From: Kiritimatiellia bacterium
GTDB taxonomy: Bacteria; Verrucomicrobiota; Kiritimatiellia; RFP12; UBA1067
DNA length: 64,000 bases
NCBI GenBank assembly: GCA_017454745.1
Contig: JAFTCL010000060.1
Span: forward strand, 1-64,000
Direction of reading: 5' to 3'
Shown here: piece by piece, positions 53,349-61,992 of the stretch
How positions within the stretch are numbered: the first letter of the stretch is position 1
Layout of the letters: every line of letters starts with the position of its first letter
Program-made: the position numbers and the translations under genes
The notes under the pieces: generated by a model
Told to the model about the DNA's origin: nothing
What the model saw: the letters and a program-made list of their open reading frames with translations, nothing else
Database searches by the model: none

Positions 53349-54053
53349 ATGGCAACCAAAAAAACTGCAGCAGTCAAAACAGTGAAAACGAGATCTACAA
53401 AGATCGATAAAGACGCAAAAAAGCCGAATTCGCCAACGGATATGGAATTAGCGATTTTGAAAGTCGCATTTCTGCTCACCGCTCTTGACGGTCGTATCGA
53501 CGAAACAGAACGTGCAGTGTATGATAGATTAGCTAGTCGGTGCAAAGAAGTGGATGCCGAGCAGGCTAAAAAGGTACTTGAAGAAGTGGATACAGCTGTG
53601 GCCAAATTAACAAGTGATAAAGAAGTATACTTCGATAAAACGATAACATCATCAATGTTGTTTGGATCAATGATTGGTAAAGAAATTGGTAAAGAAGCAA
53701 CTTTCCTGACTAAAATTGACATATTCATGGCTGAAGTTAAAAAGTTTTGCGATTGGCGGGAATTTGTGCGGGATTCATCCAGAGTTCGTAGGGCATTCAT
53801 TATGTGGACAGCTATGGCCCTCGCCGATGGGGATTATAAATCGATTGAACGAGAGGCGATTAATAAGCTGAAAGAGATGGTGAATTCGTTTGAATTGATC
53901 AGTTCAAAATTTTTATCCGACGCGGAAAGCGAAATTAAAGAAATTTTTAAACTGTCTGGGATGATCGGAATGGCAAAAGACATAAATGAAAGTGCAACTC
54001 TTAATGACCGCCGTGATGCGAAGTATTCTGTGTTACGCGAAATGGCTAGATAA
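53349..54053 (+). CDS. TerB-like helical protein
   Basis: A 234-residue protein with a Lys/Thr-rich start (ATKKTAAVKTVKT). The body holds two helical repeats with acidic turns: LLTALDGRIDETERAVYDRL near 40-60 and MALADGDYKSIEREAINKL near 158-177. The A.ADG.....E...I pattern is that of TerB/DjlA-type domains, which are linked to membrane stress, phage resistance and metal sensing in Ter systems. AAAGGA precedes the ATG. It is first in the dynamin operon; the next gene starts 18 bases after its stop. A role as membrane or metal-linked regulator of the GTPases is inference. Confidence 0.65.
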   Translation: MATKKTAAVKTVKTRSTKIDKDAKKPNSPTDMELAILKVAFLLTALDGRIDETERAVYDRLASRCKEVDAEQAKKVLEEVDTAVAKLTSDKEVYFDKTITSSMLFGSMIGKEIGKEATFLTKIDIFMAEVKKFCDWREFVRDSSRVRRAFIMWTAMALADGDYKSIEREAINKLKEMVNSFELISSKFLSDAESEIKEIFKLSGMIGMAKDINESATLNDRRDAKYSVLREMAR

Positions 54054-54071
54054 TAAGGGAGATAATCGACC

Positions 54072-56588
54072 ATGAAAAATAGTAAATCTAATACACCGAT
54101 GACAGGAGAAGCGATTGCCGAAATCATTCATAAGGCAATTGTGGAAGTTAGGAAATCAAAAGAGCTTCGCAAATTTTTCGCTCACGACCTAAAACGGTTG
54201 GAAGAACTCTACGAAAGGGTTGGCAATGTAGAGACGCGCATAGCCATTATCGGCATAACCTCCAGCGGAAAGTCCACGCTAATGAATGCGGTTTTGGGCA
54301 AACCGCTCCTGCCAACGCGCGTTGGGCCAAGTTCCAGCAAACAAGTGTTGTGCGGATGGGATGAAAAATGCGAGGCAGAGATAATCTTTGACCCCGAAAC
54401 AGGGAAAAAGACACGTACTATAATTGGCGAAACGGAAATTCCTGCGGAATTGGAAAAATACGGGGACGAAAAGTTCAATCCACGCAACCGAGAAGGCGTG
54501 GATGAAATCCGAGTTCATGCGCCAGGATTCAAGTTCGACAAAAACCTTGTCATCATAGACACCCCAGGGCTAGACGCATACGGATTAGACCAGCACAAAG
54601 AAGTCACGATGAAACTTGTGCTTCCCACGGTGGACATGGTGATGTTTCTAACCAATGTCAAATGCGATTCAGACGGGGCAAATCTGGAATTCATCGACAA
54701 TGTAACCACTGACGACAAACCGCTGATTGTTGTTCAGAACAAAATTGATTCCATTGAAGCGAAAATCAGCCGCTCCGGAATTCAAAAAACCGTGGAAGAG
54801 GTTAGGCTCGACCACTTGCACAGAATAAAACGATTGCTGGCTGGGGCGAAAAAAGCATCCGTCCGCAATGCTCCGGTTGTACAGGTTTCAGCAAAAGCCA
54901 AGAGTTGGAAGGCTTCCAACCTTGGAGAGCTGAGCGATGTTCTAGACCAGCAAATCAAGTTGAATTCAAAATTCCGCGTAATGCGCCGGGCAAAGCAGTT
55001 CGTGAAGATAGTTGCCGAGATGATTGATGTGTTGCATTCAAAGCTCGCAGATGTGGAAAAAGCAAAGGAAATTCAGCACCGTGAACGCGGCAAATATGAA
55101 ACATGGAAGAACCATCTTCTAAAGTTGGAAAAACATTGGTCTGACACTACAGTCAAAATACAATGTAGTTTGACCAGCATCAATGAACTTCAGCGCAACC
55201 TGCTGGAGACAATAAATGATCGATACGGAACGGGAGGACGCTTATCAAATGTAAGATCGATTTTGGGCGATCGCAAGGTGAAGAATATCGCTACAGATAT
55301 CAAAAGAATGAAAGAGTCTTTTGAGACACAGACCCGCGAACTTAACCATTTCTTCAGTGAAGCCATCACCGAAACACAGCAGTTGACGAAGAACTGCTGT
55401 ACAGACTTGAATCTTGACTTCACGCAGGTGTTCCGCTCGAAACCATTTAGAAGTGCAAATGTGTCGATCGCTGATTTTCAAACGACCAGAATAGAACGGC
55501 GCACAGAAAAAGTTAAGAAAAGCGGTATCTTGGGCGGTCTGATGAGATTCTTTACTCTTGGCTTTTGCGGTTATGAAAAAGTGACGTACTCGGAAACCAT
55601 CACTGAATACAATGTTGGGAAACTTTTCGATGAGATAAAGAAAGTCTCTAAAGCATTCTTTGAAGCATTGAATCAGCATCTTCCAATTTACAACCAGAGC
55701 ACAGAACGGGCGGTTGGTATTTTGCGGTCGGAACTTGATAAGCGAGTGGCAACGTTTGAGGAACAATCAAAAACGGATATCCCGCTGGAAGTCGGCAAAG
55801 CGTTACTCAAATCCTTGGAGCAATTCGCGGCGATTGACATTGGGGCTGAAAGCGGTGGAGAGATTATAAACGTCGAATTGAAAAACATCCAATGCGTTTC
55901 CGCTTTGAGCCATACCGATGTCCCACGCCATGTAGCCGTAGCCGCAGAGTTCGCCCACGAACATTCGTTTGCGGTTGCCAATATGCTTGTGAAAAATATC
56001 GTAAAGCGTTCTGAGGCAAACCGAATGGTGATTTGCGGCTGGGATAGAGAAAAACTTGCATCATTGAAAGATTGGTTTTTCACTAGAGATGACAAAATTG
56101 AAATCATAGACTTTTCGAAAGATGCCGTATCGAACGCACCTAACATCCCGGTTTGCGCGTTCTGTCTAGTAAACGCGGAACAAACCGGAAGTTTCAAAGG
56201 TAAACTAATGGCTGAAAGCAACGCGAAGAAGTATCTCGATGCAGTCAAAAAGAACGGAAAGATTGTGTGGGTGATGGATTCCGTACGCGAGCACACTTCG
56301 ACCGGTTCAGACACTTTTGTCGAGGCATTCACTGAAATGATGAAAGTCGTTGAAGAATCTATGAATGGGGTAAATGTGTTCGAGGTTATGGCATGTAACC
56401 GTGACCTTTATTGGACAGTGTTGATTCACGAGATCTACTTCAACCATCGAATTTTTGAATCTGAAACCGCACGTCAGAAATTTGTCAACGATATGGCGGA
56501 ATTGTTCCGCCTTTCAAACGAACGCCGCCACGCCACCGGCAATTATGTGGCACAATTCGCAAGCCTCAGAAAGGAACTGAAGAAATGA
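54072..56588 (+). CDS. Dynamin-like GTPase 1 with extra C-terminal domain
   Basis: An 838-residue protein. The G domain has G1 GITSSGKST (61-69), G3 DTPG (163-166) and G4 NKID (223-226), so a competent GTPase. Helical stalk segments cover about 300-620, with a basic strand-turn LGGLMRFFTLGFCGYEK near 495-510 that may be a membrane-touching paddle. Residues about 635-838 form an alpha/beta-looking domain not typical of dynamins: NRMVICGWDREKLASLKDWF, VCAFCLVNAEQTGS and KIVWVMDSVREHT. GGGAG precedes the ATG. The stop overlaps the next start (ATGA). Probable cytoplasmic, membrane-associated. Confidence 0.8.
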   Translation: MKNSKSNTPMTGEAIAEIIHKAIVEVRKSKELRKFFAHDLKRLEELYERVGNVETRIAIIGITSSGKSTLMNAVLGKPLLPTRVGPSSSKQVLCGWDEKCEAEIIFDPETGKKTRTIIGETEIPAELEKYGDEKFNPRNREGVDEIRVHAPGFKFDKNLVIIDTPGLDAYGLDQHKEVTMKLVLPTVDMVMFLTNVKCDSDGANLEFIDNVTTDDKPLIVVQNKIDSIEAKISRSGIQKTVEEVRLDHLHRIKRLLAGAKKASVRNAPVVQVSAKAKSWKASNLGELSDVLDQQIKLNSKFRVMRRAKQFVKIVAEMIDVLHSKLADVEKAKEIQHRERGKYETWKNHLLKLEKHWSDTTVKIQCSLTSINELQRNLLETINDRYGTGGRLSNVRSILGDRKVKNIATDIKRMKESFETQTRELNHFFSEAITETQQLTKNCCTDLNLDFTQVFRSKPFRSANVSIADFQTTRIERRTEKVKKSGILGGLMRFFTLGFCGYEKVTYSETITEYNVGKLFDEIKKVSKAFFEALNQHLPIYNQSTERAVGILRSELDKRVATFEEQSKTDIPLEVGKALLKSLEQFAAIDIGAESGGEIINVELKNIQCVSALSHTDVPRHVAVAAEFAHEHSFAVANMLVKNIVKRSEANRMVICGWDREKLASLKDWFFTRDDKIEIIDFSKDAVSNAPNIPVCAFCLVNAEQTGSFKGKLMAESNAKKYLDAVKKNGKIVWVMDSVREHTSTGSDTFVEAFTEMMKVVEESMNGVNVFEVMACNRDLYWTVLIHEIYFNHRIFESETARQKFVNDMAELFRLSNERRHATGNYVAQFASLRKELKK

Positions 56589-56941
56589 TCAATGAAGTAA
56601 AGATGATTATGGACGACCAGACCAAACGCACGGTAGAGTCATTGCGTGATGCCTTCGATGAGCTACTCAGACCGCTCGGCAAATTGCCCGGGATTGAGAA
56701 CGCTTTGTCCAGTTACGCAACGAAAACCGCATCTTCCATTCGCACCGCCACCGAAGACCTTCGGGAAGCTGTGGAGGGTTTGTCAGGGAAAATCCAGCAG
56801 ATTTCCGAGAAGCAGGATGCCATACTGGCAGGAATTGAAGAGATTAAATCTACAATGGTATTCCGCACGACCTCTAAAATTAAAAAAGCAATCCCCAAAA
56901 CAAGAACAACCAGAAAAAACAAAAATGACATTAAGGATTGA
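56585..56941 (+). CDS. Small coiled-coil protein between dynamin genes
   Basis: A 118-residue, nearly all-helical protein: KRTVESLRDAFDELLRPLG, IRTATEDLREAVEGLSGKI and QQISEKQDAILAGIEEIKS, with heptad spacing. A strongly basic tail follows (KKAIPKTRTTRKNKND). It starts in the ATGA overlap with GTPase 1, so translation is coupled. It is likely an oligomerisation or membrane-adaptor partner of the GTPases; no homologue recognised. Confidence 0.7.
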   Translation: MINEVKMIMDDQTKRTVESLRDAFDELLRPLGKLPGIENALSSYATKTASSIRTATEDLREAVEGLSGKIQQISEKQDAILAGIEEIKSTMVFRTTSKIKKAIPKTRTTRKNKNDIKD

Positions 56942-56967
56942 TTCCTTAACGTAATAGAGGTAGCCGC

Positions 56968-58782
56968 ATGAACGTGAAATCATTTTATGAAAACGGTGCG
57001 ACGGCAGAAGCCATTTCCCGTTATCTCCACATTGACGGACTTCCCGAACAGTTCTCAAAAAGTGTTGCCAACCTTGAAGCCGATGAATGCCTGATCCCGG
57101 TATTGGGAACGCAAGGTTCGGGGAAAAGCTCATTTCTGGATGCGGTACTTTTCAATGACGTGATTCTGCCGGTGGATGCGGACGAGACGACCTGTATCCC
57201 GACCGAGGTCCGATACGGAGACAAACGGGAATTGGAAGCCAGTGTTGTGTTTAATTCCGGTGTAAAAGAGACGGTGGAATGCACGGAGGCGGGGTTGGGC
57301 GAGTACGTCCATCAGGCTAAAAATCCGGCCAACCGAAAAGATGTGGCCTACATTGAGATTCGTCTCGCCAACGAGCTACTGAAAGACGGGATAGCGCTCG
57401 TTGATCTTCCGGGTGTCGGGAGTGTCACGGAGGAAAATCAAAAAACCACATTGGACTACATCAGCAATTGTCCTGCCGCGATTTTCATGTTGCGCACTGT
57501 CCCCCCGATTACAAACAGCGAGAGTGTGTTCATACAGGGAGCGTTGCCGCTCGTCCACGGGCCGGTGTTCTGGGTGCAAAACCAATGGACTGACGAATCC
57601 CAAGACGAAGTGGCCGAGGGGCTTGAACACAATTACACGGTCCTGAAAGGGATTGCGTCGCGCATATTTCTTCCCGAAAGCGCGATTAAACGGCCCACCA
57701 TCGTATGCGTGAAACAAGCACTTGACGGCAGGATTAAAGATGACGGGCAAGCCCTTGAGAAATCTGGCCTTAACGCATTTATGGATTCGGTTGTTTCTTT
57801 TGCCAAAACATGGCGCAAAGATGTAATATCCAATGCCCGTGAACAAGCACTGGCTTTATTGGCGGAGACCCAGGTCGCCGCTGAGAAAAAGTTGGAACGG
57901 CTGATGGGTGATACCAGTGAACAGCGTTCCAAACTCTCCGAAGAGCGTTCCCGCATGGAGAAAAAATTAAAAGAAAACGAGCAGCTGTGCCGTGAGGCGC
58001 GAGACTATCTTGACCATCAATACAGTGAAATTGAGCAGTTAATTTTCTCCGAATGCCAGAAATCCACAGAAGATTTGCGAAATAACGTTCGGTCAACTAT
58101 TAATGGTGGTGTTGTCGGCGGTCAACAGTTACAACGGGCATTCGATGACCATAAGAAACGGGCGGGCGAAACTATGTTCCAGAACATCCAGCCCGCCTTG
58201 CTGGATTTGAATGCCGGGATCGCTCAGATTCTATCCGGCATTGAAGATTGCCGATTCTCGCTGGACGATGCCCGCATAAGCATTTCCGACAATAACTTTT
58301 CAGAAAAAAGCCAGTCGCATGAAAACTACGGGGTAATAGGCGGTTCGCTTGGGGGACTGACCGCCGCCATTGGTATCTCATTGGCTGCCGCTACCGGCCC
58401 AGTAGGTTGGGTAGTGGGAGGCATTACTATGCTTTTAGGCAGTTTGATTGGTGGCGGCATCGGTAACAAGATGCGGGAAATCGAGCGTGAGAAACAGAAA
58501 AAGACGGCTCGTGCGGAACTGTTCTCAGCGGCTGAGGATTTTGGTTCTGCGGCAAAAAAACGGTTTATTGAAGCACTCGAGAAATACCGCAACGACACCG
58601 ACAGCTCAATCCGTTCGTGGCTGAAAGTGCAAAAGAAGAGCGTGGAGGAATATTTCGCGAAGGCAGCGGCGGAACTGTCGGCTTCGGCTGAATCAAAAGA
58701 GCGGCAGGCGGCTGAAGTAGGTGCGGACATAAAGCGATTCAAAGCTTGGCGTTCAGAATTGGCAGAGGATGGCTATAGATGA
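56968..58782 (+). CDS. Dynamin-like GTPase 2 with hydrophobic glycine-rich hairpin
   Basis: A 604-residue protein. G1 is GTQGSGKSS (47-55), an Asp-Glu-Thr-Thr switch region lies near 72-75, and G3 is DLPG (146-149). The G4 position reads NQWTDE instead of NKxD, so base specificity may be altered. A long coiled coil runs about 290-350. Residues about 452-500 are a hydrophobic, glycine-rich hairpin (GGLTAAIGISLAAATGPVGW and GGITMLLGSLIGGGIGNKM), as in the paddles of bacterial dynamin-like proteins and IRG-type GTPases. Such hairpins insert into membranes. The stop overlaps the next ATG (ATGA). Confidence 0.8.
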   Translation: MNVKSFYENGATAEAISRYLHIDGLPEQFSKSVANLEADECLIPVLGTQGSGKSSFLDAVLFNDVILPVDADETTCIPTEVRYGDKRELEASVVFNSGVKETVECTEAGLGEYVHQAKNPANRKDVAYIEIRLANELLKDGIALVDLPGVGSVTEENQKTTLDYISNCPAAIFMLRTVPPITNSESVFIQGALPLVHGPVFWVQNQWTDESQDEVAEGLEHNYTVLKGIASRIFLPESAIKRPTIVCVKQALDGRIKDDGQALEKSGLNAFMDSVVSFAKTWRKDVISNAREQALALLAETQVAAEKKLERLMGDTSEQRSKLSEERSRMEKKLKENEQLCREARDYLDHQYSEIEQLIFSECQKSTEDLRNNVRSTINGGVVGGQQLQRAFDDHKKRAGETMFQNIQPALLDLNAGIAQILSGIEDCRFSLDDARISISDNNFSEKSQSHENYGVIGGSLGGLTAAIGISLAAATGPVGWVVGGITMLLGSLIGGGIGNKMREIEREKQKKTARAELFSAAEDFGSAAKKRFIEALEKYRNDTDSSIRSWLKVQKKSVEEYFAKAAAELSASAESKERQAAEVGADIKRFKAWRSELAEDGYR

Positions 58783-60602
58783 CCGTTCAGAAATTGCTTG
58801 AGCTCCTAGATGCTAATTTCGAGCTGATGTCAGGCGCGGACGACGATAATCTGATGCCGGCGCTGAAAATGCTTGGGATGCATCTTGAAAATCCCCGCAG
58901 TTACGTCATGCTTGCGGGGGAAACCTCCAGCGGCAAATCGACACTTGTAAATTCCTTCCTTGGCAGAAAATTTCTGCCGGCCGGTGCCAAGCCGACAACC
59001 GGCGCGGTGACGTGGATGGAATACGGACTCGTCGAAAAAGAACGATTCTTGGCGATTAACCGTGACGCGACCTACGAGGAAATCACCTATGAACAATTCC
59101 GCAGCTTATCTGAAAAACCCGATAAGAATTTGTTGCGTTTGAAGGCGGAGATCCCGGAGACCAAAAAAGGATTCAAAGGACTAAACCTTTTCGACACGCC
59201 AGGATTCAACGCTATCATTTCAGAACACACGGAGGTGTTGAAATCTTTCCTTCCAGAATGTGATGCTGTGGTTTTCCCGGTAGTGTACAAGGTCGGTTTT
59301 GGGGAAAGCGACCAGAAACTTATGGAATTGATTGGGGATGTCCGCCAACAGTTTGGCCGCTTCCCCGTTATTCTGGTAGTCAATCGTGTTCCAGATGGAC
59401 TTGACGAGAAGGATAAGCGTATTAAAGAAATCCGTCTCAATGCCGAGGACACGCTGCATGAGAAAATTAAGCTGGTATTGGTGCGGTCGTCGGCTTTGGA
59501 CTCTTTTGGAGCGAGCACCATGCCGGACACCGACCATCTCTGGCGCGAGGTCTATTCTGTAATCGACACACCTGAGCACCGGAAAGAAATGGAGGAACAC
59601 TTCCGGGCGGCATTTCTTTCGCTGGTGGAACGGCGTATCAATGAAATCAACGGTAAGATTTCCGCAGCTAACGTCGGCAGAGCAGAAATAGCGCAGTTGG
59701 AAAAACAGAAAAAGGATATTGCCGACAGCCAGAAAAAAGCTTTTGCCGTTATAGATAGATATGTTGAACAGATTACCCACGATTTGCCCAAATTAGTGGC
59801 ACGCGGCGCGAAAGAGCTGAATCGACGCATCGCAAACGAGACGGATGCCGCTAACAAATGGAATGGTGCATCGTCATGCCAAGCTTACATATATGGTCAT
59901 GTACTCCCATTTGGAACGTTAGACATCACGAAAGACATGGAGACCTATCTATGTGATATCAACGGAAAGATGGACGAAGAGTTAAACGAAATGACTAATT
60001 TGGCAGTCCGCCATTTCGAATCTGAAGCACATACGGTTAAGAATCCAGAATTTGGTAAATTACTGTTAAACATTGGGACAAGAATCGCGACGCGACTCGG
60101 AAGAGATGGGGCGAAGAACTTTGTCGCAAGCAGTCTTGGCGGCGTAGGAGGTGTCGCCTCCGGGTTTGGGAATCTGGCAAAAATGACGGTTAGCAAAACT
60201 GGCAAGCTTTTCGGCAAGACATTCAGTAGGCAGATTTACAACAACATCGGCAAGATTTTTACCAAACGATTTGTTCAGACAATGGGTGTCGTCTTGCAAG
60301 TTGCCGTGGACGTGGCATCCTTTATCGCTGAATCCAATCGGTGGCAGGGCAAGCTCAAAAATGCGGCGGAAGAAACGGTGTCGAAATGGGAGACAGAGGT
60401 TCAGGGAGAAGTGAAAAACAGTATGATCCCTGAATTTGTTGAGACCAACAGAAAGAGCGTAAAAGAGTGTTACGCCGCTATGCAGGATGAAATAGATCAT
60501 TCTATTTCGGACATGGCGCGGAACTACAACCTTGAGACGCTGTCCGCATTCAACGATGACTTGGAGAAACTGAGAAAACTTTCAGTAGCGTTGAAAGGAT
60601 AA
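58779..60602 (+). CDS. Dynamin-like GTPase 3
   Basis: A 607-residue protein. G1 is GETSSGKST (47-55), KPTTGAVT gives the switch I Thr, G3 is DTPG (139-142), and G4 is NRVPD near 206-210 (Asn-Arg instead of Asn-Lys). The helical part includes LEKQKKDIADSQKKAFAVIDRYVEQI. A glycine-rich amphipathic region, FVASSLGGVGGVASGFGNLAKM, and a hydrophobic stretch, TMGVVLQVAVDVASFI, lie near 445-515. Overlap with GTPase 2 (ATGA) implies co-translation and a stoichiometric complex. Sequence identity among the three GTPases is low outside the G motifs, so they are not recent duplicates. Confidence 0.8.
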   Translation: MTVQKLLELLDANFELMSGADDDNLMPALKMLGMHLENPRSYVMLAGETSSGKSTLVNSFLGRKFLPAGAKPTTGAVTWMEYGLVEKERFLAINRDATYEEITYEQFRSLSEKPDKNLLRLKAEIPETKKGFKGLNLFDTPGFNAIISEHTEVLKSFLPECDAVVFPVVYKVGFGESDQKLMELIGDVRQQFGRFPVILVVNRVPDGLDEKDKRIKEIRLNAEDTLHEKIKLVLVRSSALDSFGASTMPDTDHLWREVYSVIDTPEHRKEMEEHFRAAFLSLVERRINEINGKISAANVGRAEIAQLEKQKKDIADSQKKAFAVIDRYVEQITHDLPKLVARGAKELNRRIANETDAANKWNGASSCQAYIYGHVLPFGTLDITKDMETYLCDINGKMDEELNEMTNLAVRHFESEAHTVKNPEFGKLLLNIGTRIATRLGRDGAKNFVASSLGGVGGVASGFGNLAKMTVSKTGKLFGKTFSRQIYNNIGKIFTKRFVQTMGVVLQVAVDVASFIAESNRWQGKLKNAAEETVSKWETEVQGEVKNSMIPEFVETNRKSVKECYAAMQDEIDHSISDMARNYNLETLSAFNDDLEKLRKLSVALKG

Positions 60603-60605
60603 ACC

Positions 60606-61022
60606 ATGGGGAAGTTTGATCTTGAAAGAACCAAAGCACTGCGTCCGACAAACAATAATTCGGAGGCCGACGAAGAGCGTGGCGAATGGATGGAGTGTGT
60701 GGAAAAAATCCCTCAGGAAGCAATTCCGGCGGCGTTGGAAATTGCGAAAGAAATTATAGCCGGACAACGCGAAATCGCGGTAATCAGAGCCAACGCAGAT
60801 GCTAAAGAACAAGAAACTGAACAGGAAATACGGAGAATCGTCGCGGAAACTGAAAACTATGTAAAACGGCTTGAGGCAGAAAATAAGGACTGGCATTCCA
60901 GATTTGACAAACGCAGTGCAGTTATTGAGAAAATGATTGCTGATCTTGGCCGGCACCCCGAATGGTCTGACCAAGTGAAAGAAAAAATCATTAATCTTGC
61001 CGCGACCGTATTGGGGGTATAA
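60606..61022 (+). CDS. Small coiled-coil protein after the GTPases
   Basis: A 138-residue helical protein: an acidic N-terminus, then a long coiled coil (IAKEIIAGQREIAVIRANAD... to RLEAENKDWHSRFDKRS), then a short C-terminal helix pair (WSDQVKEKIINLAATVLGV). AAAGGAT precedes its ATG, 3 bases after GTPase 3. Its stop overlaps the next ATG (TAATG). Function unknown, probably structural in the GTPase complex. Confidence 0.7.
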   Translation: MGKFDLERTKALRPTNNNSEADEERGEWMECVEKIPQEAIPAALEIAKEIIAGQREIAVIRANADAKEQETEQEIRRIVAETENYVKRLEAENKDWHSRFDKRSAVIEKMIADLGRHPEWSDQVKEKIINLAATVLGV

Positions 61023-61351
61023 TGGCGGATTCCTATTTAGATCAAGGTTCTACGCTGGCGGTTATTATAGATGCGGTGCATGAGTTGCTTGCTTTTTCCC
61101 GTGATAAAGCCGAGTATGATGCCGATTGCCGTATTAAGGAAATGGCTAAAAAAGTTAGGAACCAGTTATTTCTATCGGAAAGTGATCGCTCTATTGTTAC
61201 TAATAAAGAACTGGCCAGATGCAAAACAAAATTACATATAATCACTCAAGAATACGAGCATCTTTCTGACGCACATAAATTTTTATTTGAACCGCTAATA
61301 AAAGAACTACAAACTCGTATCTTTGAGATTAGGAGAAATAGAAAAAGGTAA
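61022..61351 (+). CDS. Hypothetical 109-residue helical protein
   Basis: Starts within the stop of the coiled-coil gene (TAATG), so it is clearly in the operon. It is all-helical by eye (IIDAVHELLAFSRDKAEYDADCRIKEMAKKVRNQL) with a basic end (EIRRNRKR). No recognised family. Confidence 0.65.
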   Translation: MADSYLDQGSTLAVIIDAVHELLAFSRDKAEYDADCRIKEMAKKVRNQLFLSESDRSIVTNKELARCKTKLHIITQEYEHLSDAHKFLFEPLIKELQTRIFEIRRNRKR

Positions 61352-61394
61352 TGTTGAATTATTCAACTTCTAAGTGAAAAGCGGAGGTCTTAAC

Positions 61395-61565
61395 ATGTTT
61401 GTGCTGTTAGCCATAGTTACAACCTTATTGAACTGGATTTTCCCAATTCCAATTTGGGGGAAAGTGATTGTTGCTGTTTTGAAATTTATAGTACCGGACC
61501 CCATCCCCTTTATTGATGAAATCGTTGCCGTACTTGGAATATTCAGAAAAATGTCGAAAGACTAA
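61395..61565 (+). CDS. Small hydrophobic membrane protein
   Basis: A 56-residue protein. GGAGG lies 8 bases before ATG 61395; an in-frame ATG at 61374 has no site. Two hydrophobic helices, VLLAIVTTLLNWIFPIPIW and KVIVAVLKFIVP-PIPFIDEIVAVLGIF, are split by Pro-rich turns. It is the last gene of the dynamin operon and could be a membrane anchor, effector or sensor. Resembles YkvA-adjacent or Ter-type small membrane proteins only in general character. Confidence 0.55.
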   Translation: MFVLLAIVTTLLNWIFPIPIWGKVIVAVLKFIVPDPIPFIDEIVAVLGIFRKMSKD

Positions 61566-61593
61566 TTGATAACGCAAGGGTTTTGTCTGTAAA

Positions 61594-61735
61594 CTTACCT
61601 ATAACAACAACGGTTAGGGTTATCGAGATGAACGTTCCCGCGCGGGGCGGGGGCGGCCGGCTTACCTATAACAACAACGGTTTTTAGCCGCAAAGATCGC
61701 AAAGGGCGCAAAGATTTACACGATTCTACACGTTC
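61594..61735. repeat. Direct repeats and GCAAAG-type dispersed repeat at the right edge of the dynamin island
   Basis: cttacctataacaacaacgg occurs at 61594-61613 and again at 61661-61680 (the match extends 2 bases further). Between them is a REP-like GTTCCCGCGCGGGGCGGGGG run. After the second copy, gccgcaaagatcgcaaaggg and cgcaaagattt resemble the left-side element at 52072. No gene is supported in 61566-61992. Confidence 0.65.
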
Positions 61736-61766
61736 TTGCCTATAACTTCCTTTAATTTCCCCTTAC

Positions 61767-61862
61767 TTGCTTTCGCTGACTGGGAGTTTTGGAGTATTGG
61801 AGAATGAGTAAATTGATGAATTTTCTCCTTAACTCCGAGACTCCCAATAGCGAAAGCAAATA
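61767..61862. repeat. Long imperfect hairpin of about 38-base arms
   Basis: TTGCTTTCGCT..TGGGAGT..TGGAGT..GGAGAA at 61768-61803 pairs with TTCTCC..ACTCC..ACTCCCA..AGCGAAAGCAA at 61824-61861. Several small bulges. Possible structured RNA or mobile-element end. Confidence 0.55.
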
Positions 61863-61879
61863 TCAAAGTTATCCTCATT

Positions 61880-61913
61880 TACATTCCCGTGCGAAGCGCG
61901 GGCGGCGGGCTAC
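61880..61913 (+). repeat. REP-like element at the right of the dynamin island
   Basis: CATTCCCGTGCGAAGCGCGG then GCGGCGGGCTAC; the inverted relative of 51968-52001. Confidence 0.65.
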
Positions 61914-61951
61914 ACTCAGCAAAAAAAAATTCACATTTTTAATTTTCGCCG

Positions 61952-61981
61952 TTGACAAACCGGGCGGAATTTTGATAAAGT
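61952..61981 (+). promoter_or_regulatory. Strong promoter before the small basic protein and tRNA-Cys
   Basis: Perfect TTGACA (61952-61957) and a -10 around ATAAAG/TAAAGT (61975-61981). The start codon at 61993 is only about 12 bases after the -10, so the mRNA would be almost leaderless. Confidence 0.55.
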
Positions 61982-61992
61982 TTGCGCTCGTT

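Noticed and set aside
53349..54053. Tellurite resistance as the function of the TerB-like protein
   Set aside because: No other ter genes are present; the helical ADG motif alone supports only a TerB-like fold.
61789..61992. N-terminal extension of the small basic protein from ATG 61789
   Set aside because: The extension passes through a hairpin, a REP-like element and a poly-A run, and through the promoter of the shorter gene.
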